46,943 nucleotides of DNA. Source: Aeromicrobium piscarium. GTDB taxonomy: Bacteria > Actinomycetota > Actinomycetes > Propionibacteriales > Nocardioidaceae. Every line of letters starts with the position of its first letter. The stretch's first letter is position 1. The position numbers were made by a program, and so were the translations under genes. The DNA lies in contig NZ_VLNT01000008.1 of NCBI RefSeq assembly GCF_007421815.1, forward strand, positions 1-46,943. Reading direction: 5' to 3'. The notes beneath the pieces are model-generated. The model ran no database searches, had not been told where the DNA came from, and saw only the letters and a program-made list of their open reading frames with translations. This document shows, piece by piece, positions 33,431 through 41,739 of the stretch.

Positions 33431-33491
33431 GCTACGACCGAGCGATCACGGCTCCGGCGATCGGCTCCGGGCGACGTGGCACCATGAACCG

Positions 33492-34355
33492 GTGACCTCC
33501 CGCACCCGATCGGACCGGTGTCCCGGTGTTTTCCGGCCATGGATCGCCGACGACGGCGCGCTCGTCAGGCTCCGCCTGGCGGGCGCGCCGCTGCGTCGCC
33601 TCCATGACCTCATCGCGATCGCCGAGCGCTGGGGCGACGGTGCGGTGCATCTGACCTCGCGCGCCAATATCCAGATCCGGGGCGTCTCCCACGACGACGG
33701 ATGCGTGCCGGCCGGATTCGTCGAGGCGATCACCGAGGTCGGGCTGCTGCCGTCGCCGGCGCACGAGCTGATCCGCAATATCGAGATCTCCCCGATGTCG
33801 GGTCGGGCGGCCGGCCGCGCGGATGTGCGTCCGATCGCCGCGGAGCTCGACCGGCTGCTCTGCTCCGACCCCGCCCTCGCCGCGCTTCCCGGCCGTTTCC
33901 TCTTCGTGCTCGACGACGGCCGAGGCGATGTCGCGTGGCGTCGCCTCGACCTGGGGCTCGTCGCACTCGACTCCGACGCTGTGCAGCTCAGACTCGGCAG
34001 TGAGGGATGGGGGCCGGTGGTGGACGTGAACGGCGCGGCGGCTGCCCTGGCAGGCCTCGCTCGCGAGTTCATCGGGGCACAGGGCGGCGGCCCGGACGCC
34101 CCCTGGCATGTCGATGAGCTCGATCGTCCGATCGGCGAGGCCGTCGATCGCGATCCGCGGACCCGGGTGTCGGCCGAGCCGTGGCCGCCCGGCATCATCG
34201 AGCAGCGTGACGGACGCGTGGCCCGGCACGTCCCGATCTCCGACGGACGTCTCGACCGCGCTGCCGCGCAGCCGCTGCCCGATGAGGTCCTCGTGACCCC
34301 GTGGCGCAGTGTGATCGTCCCCGACCAGGAGCCCGCATGTGCGAGCGAACAATGA
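33492..34355 (+). CDS. cobG: Precorrin-3B synthase, truncated at the C-terminus
   Basis: A 287-residue member of the CobG family, the monooxygenase that makes precorrin-3B before ring contraction. Recognisable parts are CPGVFRPWIADDGALVRLRL (about 9-28), LTSRANIQIRGV (about 54-65), RNIEISPMSGR (about 95-105), RFLFVLDDGRGDVA (about 136-149) and VTPWRSVIVPD (about 270-280). In family members I know, this last segment is followed by ~70-100 residues with the CxGxPGC...GCxRxC cysteines that hold an Fe-S centre. Here only EPACASEQ follows, and the stop lies inside a tandem repeat. The protein probably lacks its cofactor. The start is a GTG without a strong ribosome site. Confidence 0.82.
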   Translation: MTSRTRSDRCPGVFRPWIADDGALVRLRLAGAPLRRLHDLIAIAERWGDGAVHLTSRANIQIRGVSHDDGCVPAGFVEAITEVGLLPSPAHELIRNIEISPMSGRAAGRADVRPIAAELDRLLCSDPALAALPGRFLFVLDDGRGDVAWRRLDLGLVALDSDAVQLRLGSEGWGPVVDVNGAAAALAGLAREFIGAQGGGPDAPWHVDELDRPIGEAVDRDPRTRVSAEPWPPGIIEQRDGRVARHVPISDGRLDRAAAQPLPDEVLVTPWRSVIVPDQEPACASEQ

Positions 34356-34497
34356 GGAATCCCGTGCCGGCATCTGCCTACCATCAACGCCCCTCCTGGC
34401 AGGTGCCGGCATGAGCGAGCGGAGCGAGCGAACAATGAGGAATCCCATGCCGGCATCTGCCTACCATCAACGCCCTTCCTGGCAGGTGCCGGCATGA
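34337..34497 (+). repeat. MIRU-like 83-bp tandem repeat of coupled mini-ORFs (cobG-cobH)
   Basis: Two units: a short one (mini-ORF 34337-34414, MCERTMRNPV..., 25 codons) and a full one (34411-34497, MSERSERTMR..., 28 codons). The shared GCGAGCGAACAATGAGG text recurs at 34341 and 34424, a period of 83 bases. Each unit has a TGCCGGCATCTGCC/GGCAGGTGCCGGCA stem. The two mini-ORFs and cobH are chained by ATGA overlaps. The first start is ATGT instead of ATGA, which lets the cobG frame run five codons into the repeat. Confidence 0.8.
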
Positions 34498-35153
34498 GTA
34501 CCCGCCCGAGCCGGCATTACGACTACATCGACGACGGACCGGCGATCTACGTCGACTCCTTCGCCACGATCCGCTCCGAGTCCGATCTGTCCCGGATCCC
34601 GGCGGACGCCGAGAAGATCGCCGTGCGGATGATCCACGGCACCGGCCAGACCGATCTCACCCGGGACTTGGAGATCCATCCCCGGCTCGTCGGCGCGGCG
34701 CGAGGCGCGCTGGAGAACGGCGCACCGATCCTCACCGACGCGCACATGGTCGCCTCGGGCGTGACGCGCGCGCGTCTCCCCCGCGACAACGAGGTCGTCT
34801 GCCTGCTGCGCGATGCCTCGGTGCCCGGTCTCGCTCGCGAGTTCGGCACCACCCGCTCGGCGGCGGCCGTATCGCTGTGGGAGCCCCGTCTGGAGGGTGC
34901 CGTCGTGGCCATCGGCAACGCCCCGACCGCCCTCTTCCATCTGCTGGAGATGCTGATCGACGGTGCGCCCAGGCCCGCCGCCATCGTCGGCGTCCCCGTC
35001 GGCTTCATCGGGGCTGCCGAGTCCAAGCAGGCACTCTCGGACCTCGCGGCCGATCACGGCATCGACATCCCGTACGTGACGGTGCACGGCCGTCGCGGAG
35101 GGTCGGCCATGGCCGCCTCGGCCCTCAATGCCCTCGCCCAGGAGCGCGAATGA
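34494..35153 (+). CDS. cobH: Precorrin-8X methylmutase
   Basis: A 219-residue CobH/CbiC enzyme that moves the C-11 methyl to C-12, giving hydrogenobyrinic acid. Key segments are AVRMIHGTGQTDLTRDLEI (about 43-61) with the catalytic histidine (about 48), ILTDAHMVASGVTRARLP (about 79-96) and GVPVGFIGAAESKQAL (about 165-180). Length is normal. The ATG is the last ATGA of the upstream 83-bp repeat chain. It overlaps cobIJ by ATGA. Confidence 0.95.
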   Translation: MSTRPSRHYDYIDDGPAIYVDSFATIRSESDLSRIPADAEKIAVRMIHGTGQTDLTRDLEIHPRLVGAARGALENGAPILTDAHMVASGVTRARLPRDNEVVCLLRDASVPGLAREFGTTRSAAAVSLWEPRLEGAVVAIGNAPTALFHLLEMLIDGAPRPAAIVGVPVGFIGAAESKQALSDLAADHGIDIPYVTVHGRRGGSAMAASALNALAQERE

Positions 35154-36646
35154 GCGGGCGGTTGTGGGGCGTGGGGCTCGGGCCCGGAGACCCCGAGCTC
35201 ATCACCCGCAAGGCCGCGCGGCTCATCGAGGCCGCCGATGTCATCGCCTACCACCAGGGACCGGGCAAGCGCTCCAATGCCCGCCGGATCGCCGATGAGC
35301 TGATCCCCGCCGACGTCATCGAGGAGGTGCTCGAGTACCCGGTCACCACCGGTGCGACCGAGCATCCCGGCGGCTATGCCGGCGCGATGGCCGACTTCTA
35401 CGAGGACTGCGCCGCACGGCTCGCGACACACCTCGAAGCCGGCCGCGATGTCGTCGTGCTCGCGGAGGGTGATCCGCTGTTCTACGGCTCCTATATGTAC
35501 GTGCACGACCGGCTGTCGGATCGTTTCGCGACCGAGGTCGTGCCCGGCGTGCCGGCGTTCGCCGCGGCCACCGCGCTCGCGGCGACCCCGCTCGTGCGGC
35601 AGACCGATGTGCTCACCGTCCTGCCCGGGACCCTGCCCACCCCTGAGCTCGCCCGCCGGCTGGCCGACACCGACGGTGCGATCATCATGAAGCTCGGGCG
35701 CACCTTCGGCTCGGTCGTCGAGGCACTGCGCCAGGCCGGCCGCCTCGACGACGCCCTCTATGTCGAGCGGGCGTCGATGCCCGAGCAACGCTGGCTGCCG
35801 GTACGGGATGTCGACCCGTCCGCCGTGCCCTACTTCTCTCTCATCGTGGTGCCCGGCGATTCTGTCGGCGCCCGGTATGACGCGCCCGCGCCCGTCGAGA
35901 CCTCCTCGGTACCGACGGCGGAACTGCTCGTGGTCGGGCTGGGCCCGGGCCCGGACCGCTGGATCACGCCTGAGGTCACGTCCGCACTCTCGGAGGTCGG
36001 CCATGTGGTCGGCTACGGGCCGTATGTCGAGCGAGTGCCGCAGCGCGAGGGGCTCACCCGACATGTCTCGGGCAACACGGTCGAGGTCGACCGGGCCCGG
36101 CTGGCATTGGACCTCGCCGCGAGCGGCGAACGGGTGGCCGTCGTCTCCGGTGGCGATGCCGGTGTCTTCGGCATGGCATCGGCGGTCTTCGAGGCGGCCG
36201 AGGATCCCGCCTATGCCGACGTGCCGATCCGGGTTCTGCCCGGTGTCTCGGCGGTGCAGGCGGTGGCGGCCAGGGCAGGGGCACCCGTGGGAGCGGACTT
36301 CGCGGTGGTCAGCCTCTCCGACCGGCTCAAGCCGTGGGACGTGGTGGGGGAACGTCTCGACCACATCGCCCGGGCCGATCTCGTGCTCGCGGTCTACAAC
36401 CCGGCGTCGCGGTCCCGCACGACGCAGGTGAGCGAGTTACGCGACATCATGCTGCGGCACCGCGCGCCGGAGACGGTCGTGGTGGTCGGCCGCGATGTGG
36501 GGCGGGCGGAGGAGTCACTGACCGTGACCACCCTCGGAGACTTCGACCCGGCGACGATCGACATGAAGTGCCTCGTCATCGTCGGCGCCTCCGGCACTCG
36601 CGTGACCGAAGCGGGTCAGGTGTGGTCCCCCCGCTTCGTCCGCTGA
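35150..36646 (+). CDS. cobIJ: Precorrin-2 C20-/precorrin-3B C17-methyltransferase fusion
   Basis: A 498-residue fusion of two tetrapyrrole methyltransferases. The CobI half (about 1-245) has GVGLGPGDPELITRKA (about 6-21) and LAEGDPLFYGSYMY (about 104-117). The CobJ half (about 255-498) has LLVVGLGPGPDRWITPEV, VSGGDAGVFGMAS and LVLAVYNPASRSR. CobI methylates C-20 of precorrin-2; CobJ methylates C-17 with ring contraction, using precorrin-3B from CobG. The fusion is as in mycobacteria. It overlaps cobH by ATGA and ends the operon at a hairpin cluster. Confidence 0.95.
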   Translation: MSGRLWGVGLGPGDPELITRKAARLIEAADVIAYHQGPGKRSNARRIADELIPADVIEEVLEYPVTTGATEHPGGYAGAMADFYEDCAARLATHLEAGRDVVVLAEGDPLFYGSYMYVHDRLSDRFATEVVPGVPAFAAATALAATPLVRQTDVLTVLPGTLPTPELARRLADTDGAIIMKLGRTFGSVVEALRQAGRLDDALYVERASMPEQRWLPVRDVDPSAVPYFSLIVVPGDSVGARYDAPAPVETSSVPTAELLVVGLGPGPDRWITPEVTSALSEVGHVVGYGPYVERVPQREGLTRHVSGNTVEVDRARLALDLAASGERVAVVSGGDAGVFGMASAVFEAAEDPAYADVPIRVLPGVSAVQAVAARAGAPVGADFAVVSLSDRLKPWDVVGERLDHIARADLVLAVYNPASRSRTTQVSELRDIMLRHRAPETVVVVGRDVGRAEESLTVTTLGDFDPATIDMKCLVIVGASGTRVTEAGQVWSPRFVR

Positions 36647-36659
36647 GCTGAACCTTGTA

Positions 36660-36772
36660 GCGGTAGACCATCAACCCCACCAAACACGAATAACGTTGAC
36701 CAGCTACCCCCACCCGAGGCGAAAGGTTGACCAGATTCCGCTACCCCGGACGAAGGGTTGATGGCGTACCGC
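36660..36772. terminator. Compound hairpin cluster between convergent cobIJ and cobM
   Basis: Outer arms GCGGTAGACCATCAACCC (36660-36677) and GGGTTGATGGCGTACCGC (36755-36772) pair with one short mismatch block. Between them are two more copies of the arm text (CGTTGACCAGCTACC at 36694-36708 and GGTTGACCAGATTCCGCTAC at 36725-36744). It is probably a two-way terminator built from duplicated half copies of the family seen at 9819 and 33384. Confidence 0.7.
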
Positions 36773-36788
36773 CGCCGGGCGGGCGGGG

Positions 36789-37541
36789 TCAGCGGCGCTT
36801 GGTGGTGCGATCTCGGGTGGCGGCGTAGAGGAAGGACTCGCCGTCGCCGTGCCGGGCGAGTGCCGGACCGACGAGGATGACGGCCGCCTGCCGCAAACCG
36901 GCCGAAGCGACTCGATCGCCGATATCCGTGAGCGTGCCGCGGAGCACGAGCTCATCGGGCTGGCTCGCGCGGAAGACGACGACCACGGGGCACTCCGCCC
37001 CGTAGTACGGCGCGAGCCGGTCGGCCAGCTCGCCCGCCCGAGTGATCGCCAGATGCAGCACGAGCGTCGCACCGGTAGCCGCGAAGTTCTCCAATGCCTC
37101 GCCATCGGGCATGACGGTCGAGCGCGCCTGAGCACGGGTCAGCACGACGGACTGCACGAGCTCGGGCACCGTCAGCTCCGCACCGACGAGCGCCGCGGCC
37201 GCCGCATAGGCCGGCACACCGGGGGTCACGTCCCACGGGACACCCACGGCATCGAGACGTCGCGTCTGCTCCGCGAGAGCCGAGTACACCGAGGGGTCTC
37301 CCGAGCACAGCCGCACCACCGTGGAGCCGGCGCGGTGCGCCTCGACGATCTCGTCGATGATCTGGTCGAGATCGAGGTCCTGGGTGTCCACCCGGCGAGC
37401 ATCGGCGCGGCAGTGCTCCAGGACGGCGTCGAGATAGGTGCCCGCGTACAGGCAGACATCGGCCTCCGCGAGAAGGCGAGCGGCGCGTACCGTCAGCAGG
37501 TCCGCCGCGCCCGGTCCGGCCCCGACGAAGTGAACGGTCAC
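36789..37541 (-). CDS. cobM: Precorrin-4 C11-methyltransferase
   Basis: A 250-residue tetrapyrrole methyltransferase. The GTG start at 37541 overlaps the cobL stop by GTGA and gives the usual N-terminus VHFVGAGPGAADLLTVRA. VVRLCSGDPSVYSALAEQ (about 81-98), VTPGVPAYAAAAALVGAELTVPEL and VVLTRAQARSTVMP (about 142-155) are CobM/CbiF markers. It methylates C-11 of precorrin-4. It is the second and last gene of cobL-cobM, convergent with cobIJ. Confidence 0.95.
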   Translation of the reverse strand: MTVHFVGAGPGAADLLTVRAARLLAEADVCLYAGTYLDAVLEHCRADARRVDTQDLDLDQIIDEIVEAHRAGSTVVRLCSGDPSVYSALAEQTRRLDAVGVPWDVTPGVPAYAAAAALVGAELTVPELVQSVVLTRAQARSTVMPDGEALENFAATGATLVLHLAITRAGELADRLAPYYGAECPVVVVFRASQPDELVLRGTLTDIGDRVASAGLRQAAVILVGPALARHGDGESFLYAATRDRTTKRR

Positions 37542-38740
37542 CGCTTGATCGCCGACCACTGGGTGACCGCCCGGGAGGGGCTCCACCCGGTGAAGCCGCC
37601 GATCGGCTCGGCGTGCTCGACGCTGATGCGGGTCAGCTCACCGCCCTCGTGGCGGTCGTGCCAGGAGGCGAGCAGCGACTCGGTCTCGATCGTGACACCG
37701 TGCGCCAGGAAGCGTCCGGCCGGCACCAGCGCCTCCCAGGCCGCGTCGAGCACGCCCTCGCGTGTCGCACCCCCGCCGACGAAGACCGCATCCGGCCGCG
37801 GCAGGTCGCCCAACGCCTCCGGAGCCGTGCCCTCGACGATCTCGAGCTCGGGTACGCCGAGACGTTCGGCATTACGGCGGATGCGGGCAGCACGCTCGGG
37901 GTGACGTTCGATCGCCACCGCCCGGTTGCGGGGGTGCGCGCGCATCCACTCGATCGCGACGGAGCCGGCGCCAGCACCGACATCCCACAGCAGCTCACCG
38001 GCACGCGGCGCGAGCCGGGCGAGGGCGCTGGCGCGCACGTCGCGCTTGGTGAGCTGGCCGTCGTTCTCGAAGGCATCGTCATCGAGTCCGGCGGTGCGGG
38101 ACCACCATGGACCCGGACCGTCGCACTCGATCGCGAGCACCGTCAGCGGCGGGGTCTTGCCGTGCCACATCCGCGCGAGGGCGTCACGGCGCGACTCCTC
38201 GGCGGATCCGAGGTCCGACAGCGCGGTGATGCGGCTCTCGCCGAAGCCCGCGGCCGTGAGGATGGCGGCGACATGGGTCGCGGTCGTGGTGTCGGAGACC
38301 AGGACCAGCAGACGTGCTCCGGGCTCCAGGTGGCGCAACAGCCGGTAGGCGTCGCGACCGACGAGGCTCACCCATGAGGTGCTCTCGGCCGCCCAGCGCA
38401 TCGCCGCCCGCGCGAGGGTGACCGACGAGACCGCCGGCACGACGTCCTCGATCGCGTCGGCACCGAGCACGTCGAGGAGGGTGGAGCCGATACCGGACAG
38501 GAAGGGATCGCCGGACGCGAGCACCACCGCGGGACGCGAGCCGGCTTCCTGCGCGAAGGATGCGAGCCCTTCGCGCAAGGGCGAGGGGAGCTCACGTTGC
38601 TCGGCCTCGATACCGGACGGCAGCAGCCCGAGCTGACGGGGGCTTCCCAGCACGAGCTCGGCCCGCTCCACCGCCGTCCGCGCGCGAGGCGACAATCCGT
38701 CCCATCCATCGGCTCCGATACCGACCACGGTCACAGTCAT
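37538..38740 (-). CDS. cobL: Precorrin-6Y C5,15-methyltransferase (decarboxylating)
   Basis: A 400-residue fusion of CbiE-like and CbiT-like domains. The CbiE half (about 1-205) starts VTVVGIGADGWDGLS and has VLASGDPFLSGIGSTLLD (about 71-88). The CbiT half (about 215-400) has DGQLTKRDVRASALARLAPR (about 229-248) and ELLWDVGAGAGSVAIEWMR (about 251-269), the SAM motif. It methylates C-5 and C-15 and decarboxylates the C-12 side chain. The ATG at 38740 is chosen by domain start; the longer frame runs into repeats. No B12 riboswitch is seen on its side. Confidence 0.95.
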   Translation of the reverse strand: MTVTVVGIGADGWDGLSPRARTAVERAELVLGSPRQLGLLPSGIEAEQRELPSPLREGLASFAQEAGSRPAVVLASGDPFLSGIGSTLLDVLGADAIEDVVPAVSSVTLARAAMRWAAESTSWVSLVGRDAYRLLRHLEPGARLLVLVSDTTTATHVAAILTAAGFGESRITALSDLGSAEESRRDALARMWHGKTPPLTVLAIECDGPGPWWSRTAGLDDDAFENDGQLTKRDVRASALARLAPRAGELLWDVGAGAGSVAIEWMRAHPRNRAVAIERHPERAARIRRNAERLGVPELEIVEGTAPEALGDLPRPDAVFVGGGATREGVLDAAWEALVPAGRFLAHGVTIETESLLASWHDRHEGGELTRISVEHAEPIGGFTGWSPSRAVTQWSAIKR

Positions 38741-38796
38741 GGCCGCCACTGTAACGAGGGGGCGCAGAGTCCTCGGCCCGTGGCGGCGCGCAAGCG

Positions 38797-38856
38797 GGAC
38801 GGATGGTGATGCATTGCGGTCGCCATAGCCGCCACTACGCATCGTCATCGGTGCGG
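38797..38856. repeat. GCCATAGC-core palindrome, copy C (upstream of cobL)
   Basis: Outer arms GGATGGTGATGCAT and ACGCATCGTCATCGG pair loosely. The centre GGTCGCCATAGCCGCC matches the cores of copies A and B. It stands 57 bases upstream of the cobL start, followed at once by copy D. Confidence 0.6.
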
Positions 38857-38861
38857 ACTGA

Positions 38862-38915
38862 GACCGATGATGATGCCTTCGGGTCGCCATGGCGACCGCG
38901 ATGCATCGTCATCGG
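38862..38915. repeat. GCCATAGC-core palindrome, copy D (upstream of the riboswitch)
   Basis: Outer arms CCGATGATGATGCC and GATGCATCGTCATCGG surround a perfect inner palindrome, GGTCGCCATGGCGACC. With copy C it forms a tandem pair about 65 bases apart in the divergent cobL/chlID region, where promoters for both directions are expected. Confidence 0.65.
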
Positions 38916-38969
38916 TCCGCACCCGCTGCCTCCGGGGGTTGCCGACTGATCGGCTACGCTGGCGCACGC

Positions 38970-39080
38970 AGCCCGAGGTGCCTCCACGCGAGGAGAATCT
39001 GGGAATCCGGTGCAAGTCCGGAACAGGGCCCGCTGCGGTAACCCGTCGAAGGACGGGAAGTCCGAAGACCGGCCTCGTGC
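38970..39080 (+). promoter_or_regulatory. Cobalamin riboswitch upstream of chlID-cobO
   Basis: The plus-strand leader holds CGAGGTGCC, then GGGAATCCGGTGCAAGTCCG, GAACAGGGCCCGCTGCGGTA, ACCCG...CGGGAAGTCCGAAGACC, the usual block order with the GAAGTCCGAAGACC end. Its position, about 60 bases upstream of chlID, is normal. It predicts repression of the long plus-strand cob operon by cobalamin. Confidence 0.93.
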
Positions 39081-39085
39081 TGCGG

Positions 39086-39105
39086 GGCGACGCGACCGCG
39101 TCGCC
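39086..39105 (+). terminator. Expression-platform hairpin behind the riboswitch
   Basis: GGCGACGCG (39086-39094) pairs perfectly with CGCGTCGCC (39097-39105), leaving AC between. A real RNA would open the innermost pairs to form a loop. It lies between the aptamer and the GGGAG ribosome site of chlID. It may be a terminator without a U-tract or a structure that affects initiation. Confidence 0.5.
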
Positions 39106-39137
39106 GACCCGAATGGCACGACGAGCGGGAGCCCCAC

Positions 39138-41123
39138 ATGCCAGCACGTTTTCCTTTCTGTGCCGTCGCCGGAGCCGACGACATGGCACTCGCCCTCACC
39201 CTCGCCGCGATCGCCCCGGACCTCGGTGGCGTCCTCGTGCGCGGAGAGAAGGGCACAGCCAAGTCCACGATGGTCCGTGCCCTCGCCGATGTCCTCCCGC
39301 CGATCGAGGTGGTCAGCGGCGACCGGTTCAGCAGCGACCCGCGCGACCCGTCGAGCCCCGACGGCCCCTTCGACCCGGATCCGGCCACCGAGCAACGGCC
39401 GGTACGGCTGGTCGAGCTGCCCGTCGGTGCGACCGATGACCGCGTCCTCGGGTCGCTCCACCTGCACACCGCGCTCGCCGAGGGACGCGCCGAGTTCGAG
39501 CCCGGCCTGCTCGCCAAGGCTCATCGCGGCATCCTCTACGTCGACGAGGTCAACCTGCTGCACGACCATCTCGTCGACCTGCTGCTCGATGCCGCCGCCA
39601 TGGGCCGGGCCACCGTCGAGCGCGACGGCATGTCGGTGGAGTACGCGGCACGTTTCGTCCTCGTCGGCACGATGAACCCTGAGGAGGGCGAGCTGCGGCC
39701 GCAGCTGCTGGACCGGTTCGGCCTGACCGTCGACGTCGCCGCTCCCCGCGATCCCGGATTGCGCGCCGAGATCGTGCGCCGTCGGCTCGCCTTCGATGCC
39801 GACCCCGAGGGCTTCGCGGCGCGCTACGCCGACGACGAGCAGGAGCTCCGCGAGCGCATCACCACGGCTCAGAAGCTGCTGCCGGAGGTCGAGCTCACCG
39901 ACGCGGTGCTCACCCGCATCGCGGAGATCTGCGCCGCCTTCGACGTCGACGGCATGCGCGCGGACATCGTCACCGCCAAGGCCGCCGCCACGCACGCCGC
40001 CTGGCAGGGGCGCACCACGATCGACCGCGACGACATCGCCGTGGCGGCGCGCCTCGCACTGCCCCACCGCCGTCGGCGCAATCCCTTCGACGCCCCGGGC
40101 ATCGACGAGCAGGAGCTCGAGGACCTCCTCGGTGACGACGAGCCGGACGATCCGCAAGGCCCTGACGACGACACCGATCCCGGAGGAGGAGGCGGCACGC
40201 CGGATCCCGGCCAGAACGACGACGGGCCCGGCGATGATGCGGCTGCTCCCCCGCCACCGCAGAGCGGCCAGGGCGACGAGCAGGCTCCCGCACCCACGTC
40301 CCAGGTGCGCGCCGGAGAGGCCCAGCGGACCAAGACCTTCCGCGTCGGGGGTGTCGGCCGCGGTCAGGCCGGCCGCCGTTCGCGCGCCATCACCGACACC
40401 GGTCGCCGGATCGCTGCCTCCCCCGCCGCGGACGGCGGCGCCGTCGATCTCGGCGCCACCATCCGCGCTGCCATCCCCCACCAGGGCGCCCGCGGCCGCA
40501 CCACCGGACGCCTGCGCCTCGCCGGTGACGATCTGCGTGTCGCCGTGAAGGAGGGCCGCGAGAGCAACCTCGTCCTGCTGTGCGTCGACGCCTCCGGCTC
40601 GATGGCCGCCCGCAAGCGCATGGCCCAGGTGAAGACCGCCGTCGTCTCCCTCCTGCTCGACGCCTACCAGCGCCGCGACAAGGTCGCGCTCGTGACCTTC
40701 CGCGGCGACGCCGGCGAGCTCGTGCTGCCCCCGACCGGCTCGGTCGACGTGGCCAAGGCCCGCCTCGACGACGTACCGGCGGGCGGTCGCACCCCGCTCG
40801 CCGAAGGCCTCACCCAGGCGGCCGAGGTGATCCGCCGCGAGCGACTCCGCGATCCACGGCGTCGTCCGCTGCTCGTCGTCGTCACCGACGGCAGGGCCAC
40901 CCACGGCGCCGACGCGATCGCGCGCGCCCGCCGCGTGGCTCAGCGCCTGGCCGCCTCCGATGTCCACGCCCTGGTCGTGGACTGTGAGACCGGCCGCTTC
41001 ACCCTCGGCCTCGCCCGCGAGCTCGCCGGGCACCTCGGTGCCGACTACGTTCCGCTCGGCGAGGTGACGGCCGATGGCCTCACCTCGGCCATCTCCGCCC
41101 ATCTGCCCGAGAAGGTGGCCTGA
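39138..41123 (+). CDS. Fused ChlI-ChlD type chelatase ATPase (probable cobaltochelatase partner of CobN)
   Basis: A 661-residue AAA+/VWA protein. The N-terminal ChlI part has GEKGTAKSTMVRAL (Walker A, about 33-46), GILYVDEVNLLHDHL (Walker B, about 132-146) and GTMNPEEGELRPQLLDRFGL (sensor 1 and arginine finger, about 176-195). A Pro/Asp/Gly-rich linker (about 335-400) leads to a VWA domain with the metal-ion motif CVDASGSMAARKRM (about 481-494) and TPLAEGL. Together with CobN it would form an ATP-driven cobalt chelatase where CobS/CobT are missing. It is first in its operon, after a B12 riboswitch. Confidence 0.9.
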   Translation: MPARFPFCAVAGADDMALALTLAAIAPDLGGVLVRGEKGTAKSTMVRALADVLPPIEVVSGDRFSSDPRDPSSPDGPFDPDPATEQRPVRLVELPVGATDDRVLGSLHLHTALAEGRAEFEPGLLAKAHRGILYVDEVNLLHDHLVDLLLDAAAMGRATVERDGMSVEYAARFVLVGTMNPEEGELRPQLLDRFGLTVDVAAPRDPGLRAEIVRRRLAFDADPEGFAARYADDEQELRERITTAQKLLPEVELTDAVLTRIAEICAAFDVDGMRADIVTAKAAATHAAWQGRTTIDRDDIAVAARLALPHRRRRNPFDAPGIDEQELEDLLGDDEPDDPQGPDDDTDPGGGGGTPDPGQNDDGPGDDAAAPPPPQSGQGDEQAPAPTSQVRAGEAQRTKTFRVGGVGRGQAGRRSRAITDTGRRIAASPAADGGAVDLGATIRAAIPHQGARGRTTGRLRLAGDDLRVAVKEGRESNLVLLCVDASGSMAARKRMAQVKTAVVSLLLDAYQRRDKVALVTFRGDAGELVLPPTGSVDVAKARLDDVPAGGRTPLAEGLTQAAEVIRRERLRDPRRRPLLVVVTDGRATHGADAIARARRVAQRLAASDVHALVVDCETGRFTLGLARELAGHLGADYVPLGEVTADGLTSAISAHLPEKVA

Positions 41124-41124
41124 C

Positions 41125-41739
41125 ATGCCCCAGGGACAGCCGCTCGTCGTGCCCGATGACGGGCTCACCACACGCCAGCGCCGCAATCGTCCGCTCGTGA
41201 TCGTGCACACCGGCCCGGGCAAGGGCAAGTCCACGGCCGCCTTCGGCATCGGCATGCGCGGCTGGAACCAGGGCTGGCGCGTCGGCGTCTTCCAATTCGT
41301 CAAGTCCGCCAAATGGCGCGTCGGCGAGCAGAGTGTGCTCGAGATCCTCGACGAGGTACACCGCGAGACCGGCAAGGGCGGGCCCGTCGAGTGGCACAAG
41401 ATGGGCTCGGGCTGGTCCTGGTCCCGCAAGCAGGGCACCGAGGACGACCACGCCGCGGACGCCGCCGAGGGCTGGGCCGAGATCGCGCGTCGGCTCGAAC
41501 GCGAGGAGCACGACCTCTACATCCTCGACGAGTTCACCTACCCGCTGAAGTGGGGGTGGGTCGACGTCGACGAGGTGGTCGAGACGCTGCGGAACCGTCC
41601 CGGACGCCAGCACGTCGTCATCACCGGCCGCGATGCCGATCCGCGGCTGATCGAGGCCGCCGATCTGGTGACCGAGATGACCAAGGTCAAGCATCCGATG
41701 GATGCCGGCCAGAAGGGCCAGCGGGGCATCGAATGGTGA
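41125..41739 (+). CDS. cobO: Cob(I)yrinic acid a,c-diamide adenosyltransferase
   Basis: A 204-residue corrinoid adenosyltransferase of the CobA/CobO/BtuR family. The P-loop GPGKGKSTAAFGIGMRG (about 30-46) binds ATP in the inverted orientation typical of the family. FVKSAKWRVGEQSVLE, HKMGSGWSWSRK and YILDEFTYPLKWGW (about 132-145) are family hallmarks. It attaches the 5'-deoxyadenosyl group to cobalt. It starts one base after the chlID stop and overlaps the next gene. Confidence 0.95.
   Translation: MPQGQPLVVPDDGLTTRQRRNRPLVIVHTGPGKGKSTAAFGIGMRGWNQGWRVGVFQFVKSAKWRVGEQSVLEILDEVHRETGKGGPVEWHKMGSGWSWSRKQGTEDDHAADAAEGWAEIARRLEREEHDLYILDEFTYPLKWGWVDVDEVVETLRNRPGRQHVVITGRDADPRLIEAADLVTEMTKVKHPMDAGQKGQRGIEW

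Noticed and set aside
33334..33491. Fourth cobalamin riboswitch before cobG
   Set aside because: The gap holds only a terminator-type hairpin and half copy. None of the conserved riboswitch blocks is present.
34300..34494. Hidden CobG C-terminus in another frame after a frameshift
   Set aside because: I read all three plus frames from 34300 to the cobH start. None shows the CxGxPGC or GCxRxC cysteine pattern, and the space is too short.
38741..38960. Cobalamin riboswitch on the minus strand before cobL
   Set aside because: Only the palindromic copies C and D are visible. No B12-box or flanking blocks were found on the minus strand.
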